From: Fimenecus sp045655645
Lineage (GTDB): Bacteria; Bacillota; Clostridia; Oscillospirales; Acutalibacteraceae
DNA: 64,000 bases
Direction: 5' to 3'
Assembly (NCBI GenBank): GCA_045655645.1
Contig: JAZOPS010000020.1
Span: 1 to 64,000 of the forward strand
In this document: in pieces, positions 7,074 to 15,189 of the stretch
How the letters are laid out: every line of letters starts with the position of its first letter
How positions within the stretch are numbered: the first letter of the stretch is position 1
The notes under the pieces: generated by a model
Told to the model about the DNA's origin: nothing
Databases searched by the model: none
What the model saw: the letters and a program-made list of their open reading frames with translations, nothing else
Position numbers and translations under genes: made by a program

Positions 7074-10035
7074 ATTTGAAAAAATTCTCGTTCTTGGTGC
7101 AGGTCCCGTTAAAATCGGTCAGTCACTTGAATTTGACTATTCTGCATTGCAGGTTTGCAAAGCACTCAAAGAAGAGGGCATTACTGTAATTTTTGCGAAC
7201 TCAACACCGTCTGCTTTGGCAACAGATAAAGAATTTGCAGACAGAGTTTATATCGAACCACTCAATATTGAAAGTGTAAAGAAAATTCTTGAAAGAGAAA
7301 AACCTGATGCACTTCTTTCAACTGCAGGTGGCGATGATAGTCTTGAATTGAGCCTTGAACTTGCTCAAAACGGCTATTTAGAAGAAACAAATACAGTTCT
7401 TATTGGTATTAATCAAGATGTTATCCGTAGTGTTAAAAACAGACATTCATTTGTTGATGCGCTTGACGAAATGAACGAGCCAACAGTACCTGCACTTGTT
7501 GTAAATGGTGTACAAGAGGCTTGTGACTTTGCTGATAAAGTTGGTTATCCCGTTATTGTTCGTCCTGCTTACACTCCTGACAGAGAAAGTGCAGAATACT
7601 GTAATACCAAAGAAAGCCTTTGGGTTAAAGCAGAAAAAAGCCTTGAAACTTCAATTGTTAGTCAGATTCTTGTTGAAAAAAGTATCGCAGGTTGGAAAGA
7701 ACTTGAATTTGAAATTATGCGTGATAAAGCAGATAACTGTATCAGCGTGTCAAGTGTTGAAAGCGTTGACCCTGTTGGTATTCATACAGGTGACTCAATT
7801 GTTGTAATCCCTGCACAGACTTTAACAGATTCAGAGTTTACTCGTCTTCGCAGAGCGGCGAGAAAAATTGTTTCTCGTTTGGGAATCGAAGGCAGCTGTA
7901 ATGTTCAGTTTGCATTGAGCCCTGATGGTAAAGAATATGTTGTAACAGGTGTTGACCCTCGCGTTAGCCGTACATCAGCTCTTGTTTCAAAAGCAACAGG
8001 ATACAGAATTGCTTATGTTTCAGCAAAAATTGCTCTTGGTAAAACTTTGTTTGAAATTGAAAATGATATAACAGGTTGCACAACTGCTTGCAGTGAACCT
8101 GCTCTTGATTATTGTGCAGTTAAATTCCCTAAATGGTCATTTGACAGTTTTGGTGATGCAAATCGTACATTAGGTACAATGATGCAGGCGACAGGTGAGT
8201 GTCTCACAGTTGGTACAGGCTTTGAACTTGCATTTATGAAAGCAGTCAGAAGTATGAATAAAAGCCATACACCAAGACTTCCACAATTTGAGAATATTAC
8301 TGATGACGAACTCAAAAACATTATAAGTCTTGCTGATGACCGTCGAATTTTTGCGGTGTATGAAGCACTTTACAGAGATATTGATATTGATGAGTTGAAT
8401 AAAATCACAAATATTGATAAATGGTTCTTATTCAAACTCAAAAATATTGCAGAAACAGAAAAAACTATTGAAAACAACGATAGTTTTGAGGTTTATGAAT
8501 ACGCAAAAAATATGGGATTCACAGACTTCGCAATTGAGCAAATCCGTGGTGAAAAACCTGAATATGAACTCAACGCGGTGTTTAATTCGATTGACACTTG
8601 CTCTGCTGAATTTGACGCTAAAAAACCATATTTCTATTCGGTTTATGGCGCAGATAACGAAGCAGAAATCTTTATAAATGCAAATAAAACAGATAAGAAA
8701 AAAGTTTTGGTAATCGGTAGTGGTCCTGCTGTTACAGGCCGAAGCGGTGACAGTGATTATTGCACAGTTCATTGTGTAAAATCATTGAAAAACCAAGGCT
8801 TCCAGGTTGTTCTTCTCAACAACAACCCTGCATCAGTTACAACTGACTACAATGTTGCTGACAGAGTTTATCTTGACCCACTTACAGACGAAGACATTTT
8901 GAATGTAATCAGAACAGAAAAGCCTGATTATGCAGTTCTTCTCTTTGGTGGGGAAGACGCAATCAAAAAGTCAGAATTGTTGCAGAACGCAAATGTTGAA
9001 ATAATCGGTGCAGACTTTGATTTCTTTAAGAAAATTTCAAATAAAATTGAATTTTTTGATATTCTTGATGATGCTAATGTTAAACATACAAGCAGTAAAA
9101 AAGTATTTGTTGGTACTTGTATCGAAGCACACATTATTTCAGACGGTGAAGATTTCTTCATTCCTGCACTTTGTGAACACATCGAAAAAGCACATATCAA
9201 TTCGGGTGACTCAATTTCAGTTGTTCCAACAATCAGCATCAACGATACAATTCGTGACATCTTGCTTGAATATGTAAAATCAATTACAGCAGAACTTAAA
9301 TTCAAAGGCGCAATTGATATGCAGTTTGTAGCGTTTGATAATAATCTCTATGTCACAAAAGCATCTGTAACAGACACAACTCTCGTTCCTTTTGTTACAA
9401 AAGCATCGGGAATTGATGTTACTGATATTGCAGTTCGTTGTATGGCTGGCGAAAAGCTTGTTGATATGGGTGTTGCAGTTGGTACAATTGCTAACCCAGA
9501 TAAATTCTTTGTTCGTGTACCTGTGTTCAGCTTTGAGAAACTTAAGGGTGCAGATATGCTTCTCGGCGAAAAAACAAAGTCAACAGGTGACGTAATGGCA
9601 ATTGGCGATACCTTTGATAACGCACTTCTTAAAGGTATGATTGCATCAGGTATGAGAATTAAGAGAACAGGCTCAATTCTTGTGTCAGTTCGTGAAAGTG
9701 ACAAGGCTTATGTTTCTAAAATGGCAAACAGATTTTTGAGTCAGGGCTTTAAAATCTATGCTACTAGCGATACTGCCAAACTTCTCAATGCCAACCATAT
9801 CGCAGCAAACACAGCAAATGGTGAAAATGCAGTTGCAATGATAAATTCTAATAAATTTTCTTATGTTGTTTCAACTCTTGAAAATGTTCGTGGCAATGAA
9901 GAAGAACTAATGATTCGTCGTGCTGCTCTTATGAAGAAAGTTCCTTTGTTCACATCTGTTCAAAGTGCTTATGCATTCTCACGAGCATTAGAAAATAATA
10001 ATGTTATGGAAGAATTAGAGGTAACTGATATATGA
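7066..10035 (+). CDS. carB: Carbamoyl-phosphate synthase large subunit homologue, degenerate in both ATP-grasp halves
   Basis: 989 residues from ATG 7066 (an in-frame GTG at 7057 is possible) against about 1,070 in active CarB. Domain order is kept: ATP-grasp 1, middle domain, ATP-grasp 2, MGS-like end. Half 1 keeps GIHTGDS and PRVSRTSALVSKATG, but the glycine-rich phosphate loop (TMGGxGGG) is replaced by TPDRESAEY (~residues 169-178) and the metal-ligand EMNPR reads GVDPR (~295-299). In half 2 the IGQGxEFDY motif reads TGRSGDSDY, EVNPR-A-AR reads KASVTDTT (~765-772), and about 60 residues spanning the VRPSYVLGG loop are missing. ATP-driven synthesis therefore looks impossible, although the frame is intact over 3 kb. 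It is coupled to carA upstream and ruvX downstream. Confidence 0.9.
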   Translation: MNKFEKILVLGAGPVKIGQSLEFDYSALQVCKALKEEGITVIFANSTPSALATDKEFADRVYIEPLNIESVKKILEREKPDALLSTAGGDDSLELSLELAQNGYLEETNTVLIGINQDVIRSVKNRHSFVDALDEMNEPTVPALVVNGVQEACDFADKVGYPVIVRPAYTPDRESAEYCNTKESLWVKAEKSLETSIVSQILVEKSIAGWKELEFEIMRDKADNCISVSSVESVDPVGIHTGDSIVVIPAQTLTDSEFTRLRRAARKIVSRLGIEGSCNVQFALSPDGKEYVVTGVDPRVSRTSALVSKATGYRIAYVSAKIALGKTLFEIENDITGCTTACSEPALDYCAVKFPKWSFDSFGDANRTLGTMMQATGECLTVGTGFELAFMKAVRSMNKSHTPRLPQFENITDDELKNIISLADDRRIFAVYEALYRDIDIDELNKITNIDKWFLFKLKNIAETEKTIENNDSFEVYEYAKNMGFTDFAIEQIRGEKPEYELNAVFNSIDTCSAEFDAKKPYFYSVYGADNEAEIFINANKTDKKKVLVIGSGPAVTGRSGDSDYCTVHCVKSLKNQGFQVVLLNNNPASVTTDYNVADRVYLDPLTDEDILNVIRTEKPDYAVLLFGGEDAIKKSELLQNANVEIIGADFDFFKKISNKIEFFDILDDANVKHTSSKKVFVGTCIEAHIISDGEDFFIPALCEHIEKAHINSGDSISVVPTISINDTIRDILLEYVKSITAELKFKGAIDMQFVAFDNNLYVTKASVTDTTLVPFVTKASGIDVTDIAVRCMAGEKLVDMGVAVGTIANPDKFFVRVPVFSFEKLKGADMLLGEKTKSTGDVMAIGDTFDNALLKGMIASGMRIKRTGSILVSVRESDKAYVSKMANRFLSQGFKIYATSDTAKLLNANHIAANTANGENAVAMINSNKFSYVVSTLENVRGNEEELMIRRAALMKKVPLFTSVQSAYAFSRALENNNVMEELEVTDI

Positions 10036-10439
10036 TTATAATGTCAGTGGATTATGGTGATGTAAGAACCGGAATTGCCGTTTGCGACAAAATGCAGATT
10101 TTAGCATCACCAGTTTGCGTAATCACCGAAAAAAATAGAGATGTTCTTGTTGAAAAAATCGCAGAATTGGCAAAAGAAAGAAATGTTGAGCGCATCTGTG
10201 TTGGACTTCCACAAAATATGGACGGAAGTTATGGATTTCGAAGTGATGCTTGTCGTGAACTTGGCAAATTGCTTGAAGAAAAAACGGGCATAACTGTTGC
10301 TTTTCAAAATGAAAGATTAACAACAGTTTCGGCACATAATATTCTCAATGCAGTTGATGTTCGTGGCAAAAAAAGAAAAGCAGTTGTTGACGCAGTTTCA
10401 GCTGTGCTTATTCTCGAAGATTATATGAGAACAGTCTAA
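10032..10439 (+). CDS. ruvX: Putative pre-16S rRNA nuclease / Holliday-junction resolvase homologue (YqgF/RuvX)
   Basis: 135 residues with an RNase H-like fold: N-terminal SVDYGDVRTGIAV with the first catalytic Asp, VGLPQNMDGS, NERLTTVSAH, and the late D in KAVVDAVSAVLIL. YqgF proteins mature the 5' end of 16S rRNA. The ATG overlaps the carB stop by four bases, so it is translationally coupled to the pseudo-CPS genes. A second ATG at 10041 is possible. All expected acidic residues are present, so this member looks active. Confidence 0.9.
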   Translation: MIIMSVDYGDVRTGIAVCDKMQILASPVCVITEKNRDVLVEKIAELAKERNVERICVGLPQNMDGSYGFRSDACRELGKLLEEKTGITVAFQNERLTTVSAHNILNAVDVRGKKRKAVVDAVSAVLILEDYMRTV

Positions 10440-10456
10440 AAAATGACAAAATAAAT

Positions 10457-10492
10457 GCTTGATACCGTGTAAAATGGTATCAAGCTTTTTTT
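10457..10492 (+). terminator. Intrinsic terminator after ruvX
   Basis: Perfect 10-bp stem GCTTGATACC / GGTATCAAGC, nine-base loop, then seven T. It separates the carAB-ruvX unit from spoIIGA. Confidence 0.92.
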
Positions 10493-10506
10493 GTGTGGTG
10501 ATTTAA

Positions 10507-11307
10507 TTGATTGTGTATGTTGACGTGCTGATTGTAATAAATATTCTTGTAAATTATTTTATGCTTTTAGCCGTAAAAACCATATCAAGAACGAACACCA
10601 CGCGAGTGAGAATTTTATTAGGCGCAATAGTCGGTGGACTGTCATCATTATTACTCTTTTTACACGATTTAGGGGTCATAATGACCCTTTTAAAAATCCT
10701 ATCAGCAGTTTTGATGTCTGTAATAACCTTTGGAATAAAACCTATCAAAAGACTAATAAAAGCGACTTTTTGGTTGTTTGCAATATGCTTTATATTCGGT
10801 GGAATAATGTTTGCAATTTATATGTTTACCGAAATCGATATAATGCTTTATAACAACGGGATTGTGTATTTTGATATTGATATTACATTTCTTGTTATAT
10901 GCTCTGTAATTGCTTATATAGTTATTACACTAATAGCAAAATTGACCGACAAAAAAGCACCAAAAGCAAAAGAATATTACATAAAAATTCAGACTGATAA
11001 AAAAACAGTTTTTTGCCAGAGCTTGATGGATACAGGTAATAATCTTCGTGAGCCTTTTTCGTATTTTCCTGTAATCATGATGGATAAAACTATGTTTTGC
11101 GAGTTGTTTGACGATAAAGACAAAATAAGACTTATTCCCGTGTCAACAGTGAGTGGTGAAACACTTCTAAAAGCATATCGCCCCAAATTAATTGAAATTG
11201 GAGAATATAAAACTGATAAAGTTTATATTGCCGAAAGCCTTGCACCATTAGATGAATACAAAATTATCTTAAATATAAATCTTGAAGGAGAAATGCATAA
11301 TGACTAA
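10507..11307 (+). CDS. spoIIGA: Sporulation sigma-E factor-processing peptidase SpoIIGA
   Basis: 266 residues. Five or so membrane helices in the first ~145 residues, then a soluble aspartic-protease domain with the LMDTGNNL motif (Asp175). SpoIIGA dimerises in the septal membrane of the mother cell and cuts the pro-sequence of sigma-E. TTG start chosen because it gives M-x-V-Y-x-D, the family N-terminus, and follows GGTGAT. The final codons overlap the sigE start by 8 bp, the classic spoIIG operon. Sequence is more AT-rich than the housekeeping genes, as is usual for membrane proteins here. Confidence 0.93.
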   Translation: MIVYVDVLIVINILVNYFMLLAVKTISRTNTTRVRILLGAIVGGLSSLLLFLHDLGVIMTLLKILSAVLMSVITFGIKPIKRLIKATFWLFAICFIFGGIMFAIYMFTEIDIMLYNNGIVYFDIDITFLVICSVIAYIVITLIAKLTDKKAPKAKEYYIKIQTDKKTVFCQSLMDTGNNLREPFSYFPVIMMDKTMFCELFDDKDKIRLIPVSTVSGETLLKAYRPKLIEIGEYKTDKVYIAESLAPLDEYKIILNINLEGEMHND

Positions 11308-12004
11308 ATTAAAACTGTTCTTACAAAAATTATATCTTCGCTTTTTTAAGCGTGGAGTTTATTATATAAACGGCCCAATGTCCTTGCCTGAACCACTGAC
11401 AAAAGAAGAAGAGCAACTTTTAAGTGAACAACTTGCAAATGGTGACGATAAAGCCCGTGAAAAACTAATAGTACATAATTTAAGACTTGTTGTGTATATA
11501 GCGAAAAAATTTGAAAGTTCAGGAGTTAATATTGAAGACCTGATTTCAATAGGCACAATAGGTCTTATTAAAGCAGTTAATACATTTTCACCTGAAAAGA
11601 ACATAAAACTTGCAACCTATGCTTCTCGTTGTATAGAAAATGAAATATTGATGTATCTTCGCAAAATTGCATCACAAAAAATGGAGATTTCTCTTGATGA
11701 GCCACTTAATACTGATTGGGATGGCAACGAGCTAATGCTTGCTGATGTGTTGGGTAGTGAAGGGGACGAAATAAGCCGTGAAATTGAAGAAGATGATGAG
11801 AAAAGATTGGTTATGGAAATCATTAAAACATTACCCGAAAGAGAAAGAATAATTATTGATATGAGATTTGGTTTAGGTGATAAAGAAGAATTAACTCAAA
11901 AGGAGGTTGCCGATAAATTAGGCATTTCTCAAAGCTATATTTCAAGACTTGAAAAGAGAATAATAAAGCGCATTGGTGATAAACTGAAAGCAATGTCAAA
12001 ATAG
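11300..12004 (+). CDS. sigE: RNA polymerase sporulation sigma factor SigE (pro-form)
   Basis: 234 residues from ATG 11300, preceded by AAGGAG at 11286-11290. The first ~25 residues (MTKLKLFLQKLYLRFF) are the amphipathic pro-sequence removed by SpoIIGA. Region 2 has NLRLVVYIAKKFE, DLISIGTIGLIKAV and FATYASRCIENEI-type core (here LATYASRCIENEI); region 4 has TQKEVADKLGISQSYISRLEK. Early mother-cell sigma factor. It overlaps spoIIGA. SigG, often next in line in Firmicutes, does not follow here. Confidence 0.95.
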   Translation: MTKLKLFLQKLYLRFFKRGVYYINGPMSLPEPLTKEEEQLLSEQLANGDDKAREKLIVHNLRLVVYIAKKFESSGVNIEDLISIGTIGLIKAVNTFSPEKNIKLATYASRCIENEILMYLRKIASQKMEISLDEPLNTDWDGNELMLADVLGSEGDEISREIEEDDEKRLVMEIIKTLPERERIIIDMRFGLGDKEELTQKEVADKLGISQSYISRLEKRIIKRIGDKLKAMSK

Positions 12005-12036
12005 TAAAAATTTTTAAAAATATTTTTAAAAAACTA

Positions 12037-12065
12037 TGTTAAAAAGTAAACGAATGTGATATAAT
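12037..12065 (+). promoter_or_regulatory. Promoter of the GlpA-like flavoprotein operon
   Basis: TGTTAA (12037-12042), 17-bp spacer, TATAAT (12060-12065). A short imperfect hairpin (AAAATGtC / GgCATTTT) lies in the leader before AAGAAGGGTG and the ATG at 12127. Confidence 0.65.
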
Positions 12066-12126
12066 ACAAAAGATAATGAATAAAATGTCGAAGAATGGCA
12101 TTTTAAAGAAAAAGAAGGGTGTATTT

Positions 12127-13557
12127 ATGACTTACGATGTAGCAATTGTAGGTGCCGGTGTTGTCGGCGGTTTAATTGCGCGTGAACTTAGTCGCTATGA
12201 ACTCAATGTTGCTTTGCTTGAAAAATGCAACGATGTTGCAATGGGCACAACAAAAGCAAATAGTGCAATCGTTCACGGTGGTTTTGACGCTCATAACGGT
12301 ACTCTCAAAGCTGAACTTAATGTTAAAGGTACTGCAATGATGCCTGAACTCTGTAAAAAACTCTCCGTTCCATTTAAAAAGAATGGTTCAGTAGTTGTGG
12401 CTTTTTCTGATAGTGAAATGGACCATGTTAAAGAACTCTATGAACGTGGCGTTAAAAATGGTGTTCCAGAACTTTCAGTAATCGACCAAGCAGAACTTCG
12501 CAGAATTGAACCAAATATTAGCGACAAGGCTGTTGGTGCGCTTCTTTGTGAAAGTGCTGGTATTGTTTGTCCTTACGAACTTACAATCGCAGCAGTTGAA
12601 AATGCAGTTACAAATGGTGTTGAATTCATCAGAAATTGTGATGTTAAAGCAATTAGTGAAAAAGCTGACGGTTATGTTCTTGATACAACAGCAGGTGACA
12701 TCAAAGCTAAATATATTATCAACGCAGCAGGCAACTTCTCAGATGACCTTGCTCGTATGGTAGGGGATGATTCGATTGAACTCATTCCAAGAAAAGGTGA
12801 ATATTACCTTCTTGATAAATCAGTTGGCAACTTGGCTGTACATACAATTTTCCAATGCCCAAATGAAATGGGTAAAGGTATTCTTGTAACACCAACAGTT
12901 GATGGTAACCTTCTTATCGGACCAACTGCAATTAATCAGGATAGCAAAGAAGATACTGATACAACTCCTGCAGGTCTTATTGAAATCGTTGAAAAAGCAC
13001 TTAAATCTGTGCCTATTGTTTCAGCAAGAAATGCAATTACATCATTTGCAGGTGTTCGTGCTCATCCGGTTAATGATGATTTCATCATTGGTTGGTGTGA
13101 TAAGAGTGCAAACTTCTTGAATGTTGCCGGTATCGAGTCACCAGGTCTTTCATCAGCTCCTGCAATCGCAACTTATGTTCGCGACATTCTTGCAGAAAAA
13201 GTAGAGCTTAAAGAAAAAGCATCATTCACAGATGAAAGAGAAGAACCTGTTCGTTTCCGTCACATGTCAGATGACGAAAGAGCAGAACTTATCAAGAAAA
13301 ATGCAGCTTATGGCAGAATTGTTTGCCGTTGTGAAACAATTACAGAAGGCGAAATCATTGATGCAATCAAAGCTCCTGCAGGTGCTCGTGATGTTGACGG
13401 TGTTAAGCGTAGAACAAGAGCAGGCAGGGGCCGTTGCCAAGGTGGGTTTTGTGGAAGTAAAGTAGTTGAAATCCTTGCTCGTGAACTTGGTGTGGATATG
13501 AATGAAATCACAAAGTTCGGTGGAGAGTCAAAGATTATTTACGAAAGAACAAAGTGA
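12127..13557 (+). CDS. FAD-dependent dehydrogenase, anaerobic glycerol-3-phosphate dehydrogenase GlpA-like with BFD-type iron-sulfur tail
   Basis: 476 residues from ATG 12127, which follows AAGAAGGGTG; an in-frame ATG at 12076 has no ribosome site. The N-terminal Rossmann motif VGAGVVGGLIAREL binds FAD; the DAO-type core carries HGGFDAHNGTLKAELN, and the tail has CRCETIT...GRCQGGFC, the four cysteines of a BFD-like [2Fe-2S] domain. It is the COG0579 member of a conserved three-gene module (with a COG0446-like protein and DUF1667) thought to form a membrane-peripheral G3P-oxidising complex analogous to GlpABC. No glycerol kinase or facilitator lies next to it, so the substrate is inferred only. 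Confidence 0.85.
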   Translation: MTYDVAIVGAGVVGGLIARELSRYELNVALLEKCNDVAMGTTKANSAIVHGGFDAHNGTLKAELNVKGTAMMPELCKKLSVPFKKNGSVVVAFSDSEMDHVKELYERGVKNGVPELSVIDQAELRRIEPNISDKAVGALLCESAGIVCPYELTIAAVENAVTNGVEFIRNCDVKAISEKADGYVLDTTAGDIKAKYIINAAGNFSDDLARMVGDDSIELIPRKGEYYLLDKSVGNLAVHTIFQCPNEMGKGILVTPTVDGNLLIGPTAINQDSKEDTDTTPAGLIEIVEKALKSVPIVSARNAITSFAGVRAHPVNDDFIIGWCDKSANFLNVAGIESPGLSSAPAIATYVRDILAEKVELKEKASFTDEREEPVRFRHMSDDERAELIKKNAAYGRIVCRCETITEGEIIDAIKAPAGARDVDGVKRRTRAGRGRCQGGFCGSKVVEILARELGVDMNEITKFGGESKIIYERTK

Positions 13558-13567
13558 GGTGCTGAAA

Positions 13568-14821
13568 ATGTTGAATTTTGATTTAGCCGTTGTTGGCGGC
13601 GGTCCTGCTGGTATGGCAGCAGCGCTTAAAGCAAGAGAAAACGGTGTAGAAAAAATTATCGTTCTTGAACGTGCTGAAACTCTTGGTGGTATTCTTGAAC
13701 AATGTATTCATACAGGTTTTGGTCTTCACTATTTTGGCGAAGAACTTTCAGGACCTGAATATGCAGGCAGATTTATGAAGCTTCTTGCAGATACAGATAT
13801 CGTTGTTAAAACAGACACAATGGTACTTGACATTGCAGAAGATAACACAGTTACTGCTGTTAATAAAAAAGATGGTCTTCTTAAAATCAATGCAAAAGCG
13901 GTTGTGCTTGCAATGGGTTGTCGTGAAAGACCAAGAGGAGCATTAAATATCGCAGGTTGCCGTACATCAGGTATTATGACTGCGGGTACTGCTCAGAAAT
14001 ATGTTAATATCGATGGCTATATGCCAGGTCACGAGGTTGTAATCTTGGGCTCAGGTGACATCGGTCTTATTATGGCTCGTCGTATGACACTTGAAGGCGC
14101 AAAGGTTAAAATGGTTTGCGAATTGATGCCATATTCAGGCGGTCTTACAAGAAATATCGTTCAATGTCTTGACGACTTCGGTATTCCACTTAAACTTAGT
14201 TGCACAGTTGTAGCAACTCATGGTAAAGACAGACTTGAAGGTGTTACAATCGCAAAGGTTGACGATAAACTTCAACCAATTCCGGGCACAGAAGAATATG
14301 TTCCTTGCGACACACTTATGTTGTCAGTTGGCCTTATCCCTGAAAATGAACTTTCAAAGAATGCAGGACTTGAACTCGACAGAATCACAAGTGGTCCTCG
14401 CGTTGATGAATATCGTGAAACAGAGCAAAAAGGCGTGTTTGCTTGTGGTAATGTTCTTCAGGTTCATGACCTTGTTGACTATGTTACAGAAGAAAGCCAG
14501 ATTGCAGGTCTTGGCGCTGCTAAATATATTAAAGGCGAAAAAGTTACAGGTGACTGTGTTTATACAGAAGGTATCAACGGTGTTCGTTACATCGTTCCAC
14601 AGAGAATTAATTGTGCAACAGATACTGATGTTAAACTCTATTTCCGCGTAGGCGCTGTTTACAACAATGCAAAGATTGTTGTTGAGTGCAATGGTGAAGA
14701 AATTCTTTCAAAGAAAAAGAAGAAACTTTGTCCAGGCGAAATGGAATATGTTACTCTCAAACAGTCAGTAATCAGCACATTACCTGTTGATTCAAAAATT
14801 ATTGTTAGAGTGGAGGCGTAA
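13568..14821 (+). CDS. NAD(P)/FAD-dependent oxidoreductase, partner of the GlpA-like protein
   Basis: 417 residues from ATG 13568 after GAGGTG. Two dinucleotide-binding folds: FAD motif VVGGGPAGMAAALKA near the start and a second, VILGSGDIGLIMARRM at about 155. MGCRERPRGA lies between, typical of the COG0446/GlpB-like partners of the three-gene module. The C-terminal ~80 residues form a beta-rich domain with a lysine cluster. It likely passes electrons between the FAD/FeS subunit and NAD(P) or quinone-like acceptors. Gap to the preceding gene is 10 bp; its stop shares one base with the next start. Confidence 0.82.
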   Translation: MLNFDLAVVGGGPAGMAAALKARENGVEKIIVLERAETLGGILEQCIHTGFGLHYFGEELSGPEYAGRFMKLLADTDIVVKTDTMVLDIAEDNTVTAVNKKDGLLKINAKAVVLAMGCRERPRGALNIAGCRTSGIMTAGTAQKYVNIDGYMPGHEVVILGSGDIGLIMARRMTLEGAKVKMVCELMPYSGGLTRNIVQCLDDFGIPLKLSCTVVATHGKDRLEGVTIAKVDDKLQPIPGTEEYVPCDTLMLSVGLIPENELSKNAGLELDRITSGPRVDEYRETEQKGVFACGNVLQVHDLVDYVTEESQIAGLGAAKYIKGEKVTGDCVYTEGINGVRYIVPQRINCATDTDVKLYFRVGAVYNNAKIVVECNGEEILSKKKKKLCPGEMEYVTLKQSVISTLPVDSKIIVRVEA

Positions 14822-15189
14822 TGAAAATGGAAAAAAGAGAACTTGTATGCGTTGCATGTCCTTTAGGTTGTCCCATTACTGTTACCCTTGACGATAACGG
14901 TGCAGTAACAGAAGTTACAGGCAATACTTGCAAACGCGGTGAAGCTTATGCTCACACAGAATGCACAAACCCAACAAGAATGCTCACAACAACCGTTAAG
15001 GTTGAGGGTGGCAGTGCTTATGTTGTGCCCGTAAAGAGCGCAAACCCAATTCCAAAGGGTATGATGATGGAATGTATGGAAGTTATAAATAAAGCATCTA
15101 TCAAAGCACCTGTTAATATCGGTGATGTTGTTATTGAGAACATTCTCGGTACAGGTGTTGATATTGTGGCAACTAACTATGCAGAATAA
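14821..15189 (+). CDS. DUF1667 cysteine-rich redox protein
   Basis: 122 residues. N-terminal VCVACPLGCPITV gives CxxCxxxC, and GNTCKRGEAYAHTEC adds two more cysteines, enough for an iron-sulfur cluster like the molybdopterin-oxidoreductase Fe4S4 fold. DUF1667 proteins are nearly always the third gene behind the two flavoproteins here and are presumed to be an electron-transfer subunit. The start overlaps the preceding stop (TAATG) with GGAGG upstream; a second ATG at 14827 is also possible. Confidence 0.85.
   Translation: MKMEKRELVCVACPLGCPITVTLDDNGAVTEVTGNTCKRGEAYAHTECTNPTRMLTTTVKVEGGSAYVVPVKSANPIPKGMMMECMEVINKASIKAPVNIGDVVIENILGTGVDIVATNYAE

Noticed and set aside
5988..10035. carA-carB as ordinary functional carbamoyl-phosphate synthase, or as a decaying pseudogene
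   Set aside because: Catalytic residues are missing in all three active sites, so ordinary function is unlikely; but both frames are uninterrupted, overlapping and well spaced, which does not look like random decay.
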